The notes: generated by a model not told the origin, from the sequence alone. A DNA stretch of 64,000 nt from Clostridia bacterium (GCA_017621495.1 JAGATB010000014.1:33892-97891), one strand, 5' to 3'. Counted from the stretch's first letter, positions 10,151-18,535 are shown. Made by a program: numbers and translations.

Positions 10151-11764
10151 TTATTCGCTCTGCTTTATATTATTTCGGTATTCCTTTGGAGTGAAGCCTG
10201 TGTTTTTTTTGAACTGCTTCGTAAAATAGCTTGAGTCGGCATAACCCACAAGATAGGCAATGTCGGTTAACTTATTGCTTTTGTCTGCAATCAGCTCCTT
10301 GGAAACTTCAATTCTTGTTTGGGTCAGATATTCATTGATGGTCATTCCGGTCTCCTGCTTAAACAGAAGACATATATAGGTCGGAGTAAGGAACACTTCA
10401 TCTGCAATATCTTTAATTGTGATGTTTTCGTAGTACCTGCTTTTTATAATGTTTTGTATTTGCAAAATCAGCTCTGAAAACTTATCACTCTTTTTTTGAC
10501 TGTAAGCATCACAAACACTGAAATAATACTGTAAAATTATCTCTTGCATTTCATCCAAAGTTTCTATTTTTTCCAATAAATCCAGAGAATTGTTTTTTAA
10601 TTCCTGAATGTCGTCTGAAAAACACATATGTGTTACAGAAAAGTTAGTTGCACATAATACAAGCTGATAGTTAATATACTGAATCTGATTTAATCTCGTT
10701 AAGTCCGTATTTAATAATTGGTTGAAAATGCTTCGGATGATTTTTTCAATTTTTGATTTATCTGCTATCTTTAAGGCTTCTAAAAGATCATCAACGTCTA
10801 TCAGTACATACGACTTTAATTGCACTAAATTATTGGCTTCAAAATTTTCAGCAGTAATAATCTGTTTTTTGCCATGTATTATCTTCTTGCTGATAGCATT
10901 CATAGCTCCCATATAAGATTTCGGAAGGTTTTCTATGCCTGTTACCTTTTCTCCGATTCCTATGGTGAGGCTGATTGATAATATTTCTAAGATTTTAGTT
11001 TGGATATTCTGTAAAATGGGATAGAATGTATCATATTTATCAGCCTGAATTATAAACATTATCTCATTAGGGGAGTTTGTCATAACATGCACTTTACAAG
11101 CTTCGGTTAGAAGCTCTTTTGATATATTTAATATAGAGAAGATGTTATTGTTTTTGTCTCTTTCGCTTTGAGTCGAAAAAGTTTTTTTGTAGTCATCGAT
11201 ATTACAAATTACCACAAAATAACTTTCTTGTGAATTGAAATCAAGGTTCAAAAGCTCCAATTGCTTGTTTATATCTCTATCAGACATATTACCGCACACA
11301 AGTCTTTTAAAAAAGCGGTCATGTAAAAGCGGAAGACTGTGAAACATCTGCATTTCCATTTTAAGAGCATGTGCTTTTTCCTCTTCCTCGGATTTCAAGC
11401 TTTTAATAATTTGTTCAATGCATTCTGTAAGGGCGGTCAAATTAATAGGTTTTAAAATATAGTTGCTTGCATTGACAGAAAATGCAGAGTTTATAAATTC
11501 CATATCATCATATCCGGAAATAAAAAGAAATTTTGTTTCGGGCATATCCTTTTTAATGATTTTGGCAAGCTCCAGCCCGGTCAACTCCGGCATTTTAATA
11601 TCTGATATGACAATCTGAGGTTTATATTTGTATATTTTTTCAAGCGCTTCATTACCGCTGCTCGCAGTAGCTATGATTTTGATGCCATAAGATTCCCAGT
11701 CAACATGCTTTTTAAGTCCGTGAATTGTGCTTAATTCGTCGTCAATAATCATTAAATCGTACAT
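10151..11764 (-). CDS. YesN-type AraC-family response regulator
   Basis: The 537-aa protein opens with a receiver domain (acidic pocket 'IIDDE', phosphoacceptor Asp55 in 'VISDIKMPELTG', then 'KPI'). A long middle region (about 130-420) resembles the degenerate GGDEF-like spacer found in many YesN proteins. It ends with two AraC helix-turn-helix units (about 430-535, 'TIKDIADEVFLTPTYICLLFK' followed by 'YADSSYFTKQFKKNTG'). The start follows GAGGTGAT. It is co-transcribed with the kinase downstream. Binding sites are not obvious by eye, but the operon at 789-8301 is the natural candidate. Confidence 0.92.
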   Translation of the reverse strand: MYDLMIIDDELSTIHGLKKHVDWESYGIKIIATASSGNEALEKIYKYKPQIVISDIKMPELTGLELAKIIKKDMPETKFLFISGYDDMEFINSAFSVNASNYILKPINLTALTECIEQIIKSLKSEEEEKAHALKMEMQMFHSLPLLHDRFFKRLVCGNMSDRDINKQLELLNLDFNSQESYFVVICNIDDYKKTFSTQSERDKNNNIFSILNISKELLTEACKVHVMTNSPNEIMFIIQADKYDTFYPILQNIQTKILEILSISLTIGIGEKVTGIENLPKSYMGAMNAISKKIIHGKKQIITAENFEANNLVQLKSYVLIDVDDLLEALKIADKSKIEKIIRSIFNQLLNTDLTRLNQIQYINYQLVLCATNFSVTHMCFSDDIQELKNNSLDLLEKIETLDEMQEIILQYYFSVCDAYSQKKSDKFSELILQIQNIIKSRYYENITIKDIADEVFLTPTYICLLFKQETGMTINEYLTQTRIEVSKELIADKSNKLTDIAYLVGYADSSYFTKQFKKNTGFTPKEYRNNIKQSE

Positions 11765-11912
11765 AATATCACCTCATGCTAATTATATCATAATCAAACT
11801 AACCATGCAAGTAAAAAATGCAACTTTTTACGAGGTTTTTAGGGCATTTCAGCAGGTTTTTTAATTGGTGAAAAAGAGCATAATAATGTACTTTAAATTA
11901 TAAGTTTATACC

Positions 11913-11941
11913 TTGAAAGATATATTTATTTGATATATAAT
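11913..11941 (+). promoter_or_regulatory. Sigma-A-type promoter for the FAD oxidoreductase
   Basis: TTGAAA at 11913-11918, a 17-base spacer and a perfect TATAAT at 11936-11941. It points at the gene starting near 11991. Confidence 0.75.
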
Positions 11942-11990
11942 ATAGTGATATATTTGGAAAGTCATATGTTAACATAGAAGGGTGTGTGTT

Positions 11991-13385
11991 TTGAATATGA
12001 AAAATGTTATATTATCAGAGAAAAATATTCCGTTGTATGGTGAATACGATGTTGTTGTTGTAGGCGGAGGAACAGCAGGTGCCGTGGCAGCAATTTCAGC
12101 AGGTCGGGAAAATTTAAAAACCCTTGTGATTGAACAGTTTGGTTCTTTGGGTGGTTCCCAGACAAATGCATTGGTTCATCCTATAATGCCGAGCTTTATT
12201 AAAGGAAATCCGATTACATCGTCTATATGTAGTGATATACATAAACGCATGGTCGAAATAGGCGCTGCCGTAAATGATGATGGTCCCCGTGACAGATTTT
12301 TTGATCCTAATGGATTTTTTAACGGAACCCAATTAAAAGTTGTTTTGGAAACAATGGCACTTGAGGTAGGCTGTAAGCTTTTATATCATACCAGGTTAAT
12401 TGACGTGATAAAAGAAAACAACAGAATCGAATACATAGTGATTCATAATAAAAATGGCTTATCGGCTGTAAAGGCGAAAACTTATATCGATTGTACGGGT
12501 GATGCAGATTTAGCATATATATCCGGTGTGCCGTGCAATAGTGGAGATACAAACGGTGTTAACTCATCAATGACTCTTCGGTTCGAAATGGCAAATGTTG
12601 ATATGGAAAAATTATCAGACTATCTGATTGCCGGAGGTCAAACTGAATTTATTCATTATCCTACACTTCATGTTGATGATTTCGGATGGTGTCCTGAATT
12701 TCGCAGGTTTGTTCTAGAAAAACATCATTTGGGAGAACTTACGCATCATGATATATGTCATCTGCAGTTCTTTTCAATACCCGGAAAACCAAAAAGCCTC
12801 AGCTTTAACTGCCCGGAACTCGGAAACGGGAAAAACTTGATAGATGCAGACAACTTAAGCAAAAAACAGACAGAAGGAAAAATTGCAATTAAAAGAATTA
12901 CTGATTTTATGAAAAAGTACATTCCCGGATTTGAAAATGCATATATTTCCCAAATTGCACCTATGCTTGGCTTGAGAGAAACAAGAAGAATAGAAGCGGA
13001 ATATATATTTAATGAAACTGACGTGTTTAACTATAGAAAATTTGCTGATGGTATAGCCAGCAACAATTTCTTTATAGATGTACATGGAGAAGACAACTCC
13101 AATCGTGATAAGGGATATGTGGATTTGCCTGAGGAACAGAAGTATTATGAAGTACCGTATCGCAGTATTGTTCCGAAAGGAATTGATAATCTGCTGGTAG
13201 CGGGCAGATGTGCCGGATTAAGCTTTTACGGAGAGGCGACAGTTCGTGTTCAACGTACATGCCGCGCTATGGGTGAGGCTGCAGGCATCGCAGCAGCTCT
13301 GGCAATTGCTGAGGATATCCCGTTTAGAGATGTTGACGGAAGGGAAGTAAAAAAAATAATGTGCCTGCGTGGAGCTGAGTTATAA
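11991..13385 (+). CDS. FAD-dependent oxidoreductase (FAD_oxidored/PF12831 type)
   Basis: The N-terminal dinucleotide-binding motif 'YDVVVVGGGTAGAVAAISAGR' and the distal FAD motif near the C-terminus ('NLLVAGRCAGLSFYGEATVRVQRTCRAMGEAAGIAAALA') identify the family, which is frequent next to glycoside hydrolase genes in gut bacteria and mostly uncharacterised. Length is about 464 aa. A GTG at 11982, a TTG at 11991 and an ATG at 11997 are in frame. The AGAAGG at 11976-11981 is best spaced for the TTG, so I chose that, but the ATG is possible. It is divergent from the two-component operon. A role in oxidising or epimerising a sugar derivative is inferred from context only. Confidence 0.8.
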   Translation: MNMKNVILSEKNIPLYGEYDVVVVGGGTAGAVAAISAGRENLKTLVIEQFGSLGGSQTNALVHPIMPSFIKGNPITSSICSDIHKRMVEIGAAVNDDGPRDRFFDPNGFFNGTQLKVVLETMALEVGCKLLYHTRLIDVIKENNRIEYIVIHNKNGLSAVKAKTYIDCTGDADLAYISGVPCNSGDTNGVNSSMTLRFEMANVDMEKLSDYLIAGGQTEFIHYPTLHVDDFGWCPEFRRFVLEKHHLGELTHHDICHLQFFSIPGKPKSLSFNCPELGNGKNLIDADNLSKKQTEGKIAIKRITDFMKKYIPGFENAYISQIAPMLGLRETRRIEAEYIFNETDVFNYRKFADGIASNNFFIDVHGEDNSNRDKGYVDLPEEQKYYEVPYRSIVPKGIDNLLVAGRCAGLSFYGEATVRVQRTCRAMGEAAGIAAALAIAEDIPFRDVDGREVKKIMCLRGAEL

Positions 13386-13388
13386 AAA

Positions 13389-13459
13389 AGTAACTACCCC
13401 TCAGCTAAAGTAGGCAGTTACTAAACTGTAAACTTGGCTAACCGCTTTGCGGTCTTGCC
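13389..13459 (+). terminator. Two adjacent hairpins downstream of the FAD oxidoreductase
   Basis: The first hairpin pairs 13389-13398 with 13413-13422 (9 of 10 bases). The second has a 5-bp ACCGC/GCGGT stem at 13441-13452 flanked by GGC/GCC. There is no strong T-run after either, so they may be a weak terminator or the remnant of an inserted repeat. Confidence 0.4.
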
Positions 13460-13553
13460 CTTTATCTGTTTATATTATATACCAAACTACAGTAAAAGTC
13501 AACACAAAATCAATAATTTAATTGGTATAAAAAATAAAAATTTTAAAAAACAC

Positions 13554-13582
13554 TTGACAAATCTTGAATTTTGGTGCATAAT
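13554..13582 (+). promoter_or_regulatory. Promoter of the leader-aroF-tyrA operon
   Basis: Consensus TTGACA at 13554-13559, a 17-base spacer and CATAAT at 13577-13582. Transcription should begin near 13589, some 20 bases before the leader peptide. Confidence 0.85.
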
Positions 13583-13610
13583 TATACAAAACAAGCAAGG
13601 AGTTAAAGTT

Positions 13611-13673
13611 ATGAACAGATTATTTGCTACAGAGGCATACTATTATTATCTTTATTCGGACAGAGCTGAATAA
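13611..13673 (+). CDS. Tyrosine-rich leader peptide of the aroF-tyrA attenuator
   Basis: This 20-residue peptide reads MNRLFATEAYYYYLYSDRAE. Five of six consecutive codons (from residue 10) are Tyr (tac tat tat tat, ctt, tat). It has its own AAGGAG site 8 bases upstream, lies just behind a strong promoter and precedes a textbook intrinsic terminator that sits before aroF. This is the classic arrangement of ribosome-mediated attenuation, in which slow translation of Tyr codons keeps the terminator from forming. The Phe at residue 5 is unlikely to matter. The competing antiterminator pairing could not be identified with certainty by eye. Confidence 0.88.
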   Translation: MNRLFATEAYYYYLYSDRAE

Positions 13674-13720
13674 GGATGGTTGTGCTGTAATAAATTAATT
13701 TGTTATTTAAGTTTAAATTC

Positions 13721-13759
13721 AAAGGTTTATCGGTTCAATCACCGGTAAGCCTTTTTGTT
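13721..13759 (+). terminator. Attenuator terminator upstream of aroF
   Basis: A 14-bp stem (13721-13734 with 13741-13754, two G-T wobbles) encloses a 6-base loop and runs straight into TTTTGTTT. It lies 48 bases after the leader-peptide stop and 34 bases before the aroF start. Confidence 0.92.
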
Positions 13760-13792
13760 TTATAAAAATTAAACCTTTGGGAGGAATAAAAG

Positions 13793-14791
13793 ATGATAGT
13801 AGTACTTAATAGAAACGCAGAGGAAGAAAAAAAGCAAAACCTTATGAACTGGCTCAAGGAGATGAGCGTGGATATCCATATAAGCGACGGTGAATACCAG
13901 ACGGTTCTCGGACTTATAGGAGACACCTCAAAAATAGATACAGACCTCATAGAGAGTCTGGACATAGTAGAGGCTGTCAAGAGAATATCCGAGCCCTTTA
14001 AGAGTGCCAACAGAAAGTTTCACCCCGATGATACCGTGATAGATATAAACGGTGTCAAGATAGGAGGGGGCAACTTTGTGATGATTGCAGGTCCATGCTC
14101 TGTAGAGAGTGAGGAACAGCTTCTGGATATAGCGGTCAAAGCTAAGCAGGCAGGGGCTTCACTGCTCAGAGGTGGTGCGTTCAAACCCAGGACATCACCA
14201 TATGCATTTCAGGGAATGCGTGCAGAGGGTCTTGAGCTTTTGCTTAAGGCTAAAGAAAAGACCGGCATGCCCATAGTTACAGAGATTATGGATGCGTCTC
14301 ACCTGCCGCTTTTTGACGGTGTGGATGTTATACAGGTCGGTGCCAGAAATATGCAAAACTTTGAGTTGCTTAAGGTACTGGGCAAGACCAATAAGCCCAT
14401 ACTTCTTAAGAGGGGATTGTCCTCCACTATGCAGGAGCTTCTCATGAGTGCAGAATACATCATGGCAGGAGGCAATGAGAATGTAATCCTCTGTGAGAGA
14501 GGTATAAGAACCTTTGAAACCTATACCAGAAACACCCTGGATGTATCTGCAGTGCCCATGCTCAAGGAGCTGTCACATCTGCCCGTAGTGGTAGACCCCA
14601 GCCATGCTACAGGTGTAGCGAGGATGGTTAAGCCCATGTCGCTGGCTTCGGCTGCTGCAGGAGCAGACGGCCTCATGATAGAGGTGCACAACAACCCTGC
14701 AAAGGCTCTGTGTGACGGTCCCCAGTCACTTACACCGGAGCAGTTTGCAGACGTGGCAAACTCCGTAAATAAGATAATATCTGCGTTATAA
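13793..14791 (+). CDS. aroF: 3-deoxy-7-phosphoheptulonate (DAHP) synthase, AroA-Ibeta type
   Basis: The 332-aa enzyme condenses phosphoenolpyruvate and erythrose-4-phosphate in the first step of the shikimate pathway. Residues 1-70 form the ferredoxin-like regulatory domain typical of Thermotoga-type enzymes. The barrel begins near 'KIGGGNFVMIAGPCSVESEEQ' and includes 'LLRGGAFKPRTSPYAFQG', 'VGARNMQN', 'LLKRGLSST', 'LCERGIRTFE' and 'PVVVDPSHATG', where the metal and phosphate ligands lie. It starts behind GGGAGG at 13779-13784. With tyrA 23 bases downstream it forms a small tyrosine-biosynthesis operon under the leader-peptide attenuator. Confidence 0.96.
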   Translation: MIVVLNRNAEEEKKQNLMNWLKEMSVDIHISDGEYQTVLGLIGDTSKIDTDLIESLDIVEAVKRISEPFKSANRKFHPDDTVIDINGVKIGGGNFVMIAGPCSVESEEQLLDIAVKAKQAGASLLRGGAFKPRTSPYAFQGMRAEGLELLLKAKEKTGMPIVTEIMDASHLPLFDGVDVIQVGARNMQNFELLKVLGKTNKPILLKRGLSSTMQELLMSAEYIMAGGNENVILCERGIRTFETYTRNTLDVSAVPMLKELSHLPVVVDPSHATGVARMVKPMSLASAAAGADGLMIEVHNNPAKALCDGPQSLTPEQFADVANSVNKIISAL

Positions 14792-14814
14792 TAACGGGAA
14801 AGAAGGTTTAACTC

Positions 14815-15648
14815 ATGAAGATAGGTATAGCAGGTCTGGGACTTATAGGCGGTTCTATGGCAAAGGCATTTAAATTTCATACAGAAAATGAAGTTTACGG
14901 ATGTGATACAGACGAGGCATCTTTTAAAAGAGCGGTACTTGTAGGTGCAGTTGACGGCAGACTTGACGAAAGTACAATACCCGACTGTGATGTTATCATA
15001 GTAGCTCTGTATCCGAAGGCTGCGGTAGAGTATATATGCTCCAATGCACAGTTTATAAAGAAGGGGGCAGTGGTGGTGGATTGCTGCGGAGTCAAGCAGT
15101 ATGTGTGTGCTCCCTGCTTTGAAGTCGCAAAGAAGCATGGGTTTGAATTTTATGGAGGGCACCCCATGGCAGGCACTCAGTTTTCGGGATTTGCAGCTGC
15201 CAGAGAAAATCTCTTTAACGGAGCCTCTATGATTATAGTGCCGGAGGATACAGATGATATATTCAAGCTTGATTATGTGAAATCCATATTTACTTCTGTA
15301 GGGTTTAAGAATATAACCATAACGGATGCCGCAACTCACGACAGAATGATAGCATATACATCACAACTGGCGCATGTGGTATCCAATGCGTATGTAAAGA
15401 GCCCCAACGCACAGGTTCATAAGGGCTTCTCTGCAGGAAGCTTCAAGGACCTCACAAGAGTTGCCAGGCTCAACGAAACAATGTGGACAGAGCTCTTCTT
15501 AGAAAATGCGGATTTCCTTGCCGAGGAGATTGACCGTATAGCAGATGAACTAAAAAAATACTCCCATGCCATAAAGAGCAGGGATGCGGAAACCCTTTGT
15601 GCTTTGTTAAAAGAGGGTAGTATAGCCAAGGAAAATTCTGAAAAATAA
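14815..15648 (+). CDS. tyrA: Prephenate dehydrogenase
   Basis: The 277-aa protein opens with a Rossmann motif 'IGIAGLGLIGGSMAKAF' and contains 'HPMAGTQFSGFAAA' and 'HDRMIAYTSQLAHVVSNAYV', signatures of prephenate dehydrogenase, which makes 4-hydroxyphenylpyruvate for tyrosine. No C-terminal ACT domain is present, so feedback control at protein level may be absent or act elsewhere. It is the second gene of the attenuated operon, behind AAGAAGG. Pairing DAHP synthase and TyrA alone in one tyrosine-sensing unit makes the operon a committed tyrosine supply line. Confidence 0.95.
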   Translation: MKIGIAGLGLIGGSMAKAFKFHTENEVYGCDTDEASFKRAVLVGAVDGRLDESTIPDCDVIIVALYPKAAVEYICSNAQFIKKGAVVVDCCGVKQYVCAPCFEVAKKHGFEFYGGHPMAGTQFSGFAAARENLFNGASMIIVPEDTDDIFKLDYVKSIFTSVGFKNITITDAATHDRMIAYTSQLAHVVSNAYVKSPNAQVHKGFSAGSFKDLTRVARLNETMWTELFLENADFLAEEIDRIADELKKYSHAIKSRDAETLCALLKEGSIAKENSEK

Positions 15649-15677
15649 TAAATGGTGTTATTTTATTTCATACTGTA

Positions 15678-15757
15678 GGGGCGATTCATGAATCGCCCGT
15701 TTTTCGGGGCATTTGAGTGAGCAACGACCGGGGTAGCATCCCCGGTCGTTGCTCGCT
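15678..15757. terminator. Tandem palindromes between convergent tyrA and the ligase gene (TGTAGGG-type repeat)
   Basis: A perfect 20-base palindrome (GGGCGATTCATGAATCGCCC, 15678-15697) is preceded by TGTAGG and followed by GTTTTT, which makes it a usable terminator for tyrA. A second hairpin with an 18-bp stem (15716-15733 with 15740-15757, one wobble) follows at once. The TGTAGGG prefix plus palindrome recurs at other sites in this window. Confidence 0.75.
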
Positions 15758-15768
15758 GTATTACATTT

Positions 15769-18057
15769 TTATAATTTTGCTCTTATAATCTTGCCACTGG
15801 TAGTCTTGGGCAAGCTTTCTTTGAATTCTACAATTCTGGGGTATTTATACGGTGCTGTGTGCTCCTTGACATAGGTCTGGATTTCCTTTTTCAGCTCTTC
15901 GCTGGGTACGGTGTCTTTGGTGAGCACTATACTTGCCTTGACAACCTGACCTCTGATTTCATCCGGAGCGGCAGATACACCGCATTCCACTACATAGGGA
16001 AGCTCCATGATGACACTTTCAATCTCGAAGGGTCCTATACGGTAGCCGGAGGATTTGATAACGTCGTCAATTCTGCCTACGTAGAAGTAGAAGCCGTCCT
16101 CATCCTTGTATGCTACGTCGCCTGTGTGGTAGAGACCGTCATGCCATACCTCACGGGTCTTTTCTTCATCTTTATAGTATCCCTTGAAGAGACCGCAGGG
16201 TACTCTCTCGGAGGTTCTTATAACGATTTCACCGTTTTCACCCACGTCTACACTCTTGCCGTCGGGGTCTACTATATCCACATCATAGAGTGGTACGGGC
16301 TTGCCCATAGCTCCGATTTTGTATTCTCTGCCAAAGAGGTTACCTATGAGGCAGGTGGTTTCTGTCTGACCGAATCCCTCCATGATATTTAAGCCGGTAA
16401 GATTTTTGATTTGCTTGTACACCTCGGGGTTAAGTGCCTCGCCGGCGGTATTTGCATGCTGTACGGAGCTCATGTCGTATTTGGAGATATCCTCCTTTAT
16501 GAGCATTCTGTACATGGTGGGCGGGGCGCAGAATGTAGTAATCTGATATTCGGCAAAGAGAGGCAGTATATCTGCTGCGTCAAATTTGTCAAAGTCATAT
16601 ACAAACAGTGCCGCTTCGCAGAGCCACTGACCGTAAATCTTGCCCCAGGCAGCCTTCGCCCAGCCGGTATCGGATATTGTAAGGTGCAGACCATTGGGGT
16701 CTACGCAGTGCCAGTAGTTGGCAGTGTGGAAGTGACCCAAGGGATATTTGTAGCTGTGGAGAGCCATCTTGGGATTGCCTGTAGTTCCTGATGTGAAGTA
16801 CATGAGCATATCGTCCTCACCGCAGGGGGAGTCGGCTTTTCTTTCATATACATCGGGGAAATCCTTGTACTCATCATCGAAGCTTCTCCAGCCTTCTCTG
16901 GTACCGCCTACTATAATCTTTTCTTTGAGTGATTTGGCATTCTTGGCACCAAGCTCAGCCTGGTGAGCTATGTCTCCGTCTGCACTGCAGAGTATAGCAT
17001 CTACCTCTGCCGCATTGTAGCGGTAGTCATAGTCGTGCTCCTGCAGCAGATTGCTTGCAGGGATTGCCACTGCACCTATCTTATGAAGTGCCAGTATAGC
17101 AATCCAGAATTGGTAATGGCGCTTGAGCACCAGCATTACCTTGCTGCCGCGGGTTATACCTATGGATTCAAAGTAGTTGGCACATCTCGCAGACTCTCTC
17201 TTAAAGTCATCGAATGTAAATCTGCGCTCTACATGGTCCTTGGTTAAGTGAACCATAGCAAGCTTGTCCGGCTTGCGGTTTGCGATTTCGTCTATTATAT
17301 CGAATGCAAAATTAAATTTATCCTCATTTTTGAAGCTGATAGATACCAGGGAACCGTTTTCATCTTCAACGGTATCTATAAAGTCGTGGTATACTCTCTT
17401 ATATGACTGGTGGGGCTTGTACTTGGTGTTTTTGTTGACGGATTTTTCTTCAGTGTGGATAATCTTCTCCTGACCTTGGAGAACTATAGCATAAAATTCA
17501 CAGTCCTCTCCGCCTACTGCTATCATACCGTGGGGAGTGGAGCTGTCAAAGTATACTGTATCTCCCTCGTTAAGTACCACACTGTGTGAGCCTATCTGTA
17601 CCTTAAGGCTTCCTTTAAGTACTATATCCAGCTCCTGACCGTCGTGAGTAGTAAGCTCTATATCCTTGCGCTCTGCATTTTCATCATATATGCAGTGAAC
17701 ATACAGAGGCTCCGATACTCTGTTTTTGAAATTGGAGGCAAGGCTGTGGTATACCATACCGTGAGCCTGGTCGATTTTTTGTCCTTCGCCTCGTCTGGTA
17801 ACAGTGTAGGATTTAAGGGTAGCACTCTCACCCTCGATGATATCTGTGACACCTACTTTAAATGCCAATGCGCATCTGTAGATGAAAGCGAAGCTCAAAT
17901 CATGTGTACCTGCTTCGCAAGCGGCGTATTCTTCACGGGATACGCCTGTAAGCTTAGCCATGGTCTCAACGGATATACCGTCAATCTGACGAAGCTCTTT
18001 GATTCTGGCGGCAACTTCACTCATTTTAAAGTCAAGGCCGGTCATTGTTTCTTCCAT
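15769..18057 (-). CDS. Fusion: HTH (XRE) - cupin - AMP-forming acyl-CoA synthetase
   Basis: Reading from the ATG at 18057, well spaced behind AAAGGAG, gives 762 aa. Residues ~10-70 form an XRE-type helix-turn-helix ('VAARIKELRQIDGISVETMAKLTGVSREEYAACEAG'). Residues ~80-190 form a cupin barrel ('DGQELDIVLKGSLKVQIG', 'LNEGDTVYFDSSTPHGM'). The remaining ~560 residues are an ANL-superfamily adenylating enzyme with 'MYFTSGTTGNPKMALHSYKYPLG', 'GFGQTETTCLIGN', 'YHTGDVAYKDEDGFYFYVGRIDDVIKSSGYRIGPFEIE' and the C-terminal catalytic Lys in 'PKTTSGKIIRA'. It should make an acyl-CoA from a carboxylic acid, ATP and CoA. The acid is unknown. The fused regulator-like head may bind the ligand rather than DNA. 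It is preceded by a T-box leader, which ties its expression to the charging of one tRNA. Confidence 0.9.
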   Translation of the reverse strand: MEETMTGLDFKMSEVAARIKELRQIDGISVETMAKLTGVSREEYAACEAGTHDLSFAFIYRCALAFKVGVTDIIEGESATLKSYTVTRRGEGQKIDQAHGMVYHSLASNFKNRVSEPLYVHCIYDENAERKDIELTTHDGQELDIVLKGSLKVQIGSHSVVLNEGDTVYFDSSTPHGMIAVGGEDCEFYAIVLQGQEKIIHTEEKSVNKNTKYKPHQSYKRVYHDFIDTVEDENGSLVSISFKNEDKFNFAFDIIDEIANRKPDKLAMVHLTKDHVERRFTFDDFKRESARCANYFESIGITRGSKVMLVLKRHYQFWIAILALHKIGAVAIPASNLLQEHDYDYRYNAAEVDAILCSADGDIAHQAELGAKNAKSLKEKIIVGGTREGWRSFDDEYKDFPDVYERKADSPCGEDDMLMYFTSGTTGNPKMALHSYKYPLGHFHTANYWHCVDPNGLHLTISDTGWAKAAWGKIYGQWLCEAALFVYDFDKFDAADILPLFAEYQITTFCAPPTMYRMLIKEDISKYDMSSVQHANTAGEALNPEVYKQIKNLTGLNIMEGFGQTETTCLIGNLFGREYKIGAMGKPVPLYDVDIVDPDGKSVDVGENGEIVIRTSERVPCGLFKGYYKDEEKTREVWHDGLYHTGDVAYKDEDGFYFYVGRIDDVIKSSGYRIGPFEIESVIMELPYVVECGVSAAPDEIRGQVVKASIVLTKDTVPSEELKKEIQTYVKEHTAPYKYPRIVEFKESLPKTTSGKIIRAKL

Positions 18058-18088
18058 AGTGATTTCTCCTTTCGATATTCTTTGAGAA

Positions 18089-18388
18089 AACAAAAAGTCG
18101 CCTCAAAGACTTGTTTCTTTGAGACGAGCTGAAAATTCATACCCGCGGTACCACTCAAATTGCATCGGAGTAAAATCCGACACCCCTTCAGGCTCTATCA
18201 AGCCCTATGCACTGACGCAGCAATCTCGGGAAGGGTCTAATCACTTATAAGTAAGCTTTCTTCCTTCCGACTCGGGAGCTACAGCAGACTGCTTGCCTTT
18301 AATGACTTGCACCAACCGTCATCTCTCTGTAAAGGCACCGGCAGAAGCACTCTCCTTCAAAGTCTTTAGTTTATTAAAATTTCAAATT
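18089..18388 (-). ncRNA. T-box leader of the HTH-cupin-acyl-CoA synthetase gene
   Basis: On the minus strand, Stem I has the distal signature AGAGAG-TGAC-GGTTGGTGC-AAG-TCA, a kink-turn-like base (GACU/AGUC, GGAG/CUCC) and an AGUG S-turn-like strand. The conserved T-box sequence TGGTACCGCGG lies at 18153-18143. The antiterminator arm UUUGAG pairs with CUCAAA. The competing terminator has an 11-bp stem (18126-18099) followed by U5. The specifier is uncertain. Aligning the specifier loop with the clearer T-box at 52.2 kb gives GUA (18282-18280, valine). Confidence 0.93.
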
Positions 18389-18394
18389 AAAGTT

Positions 18395-18423
18395 ATGATA
18401 ACATATTTTTGGACTTTTGTCAA
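18395..18423 (-). promoter_or_regulatory. Promoter of the minus-strand T-box transcript
   Basis: On the minus strand, TTGACA at 18423-18418, a 17-base spacer and TATCAT at 18400-18395. This places the transcription start about 20 bases upstream of Stem I. Confidence 0.8.
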
Positions 18424-18535
18424 TCTTTTTTGAAATATTTGTCTGAAGCAATAAATCATATGAAAAATACAAGGTGAAACATAACAAAAACTAAACAGGT
18501 TTTCTGTGGCTTTTTGTTAAAAATTAAAAAATTTA

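Noticed and set aside
13434..13673. 79-aa reading frame ending in the Tyr-rich peptide
   Set aside because: It starts upstream of the promoter at 13554-13582. The internal ATG at 13611 has a proper ribosome site and gives the 20-aa leader, so the longer frame is not the product.
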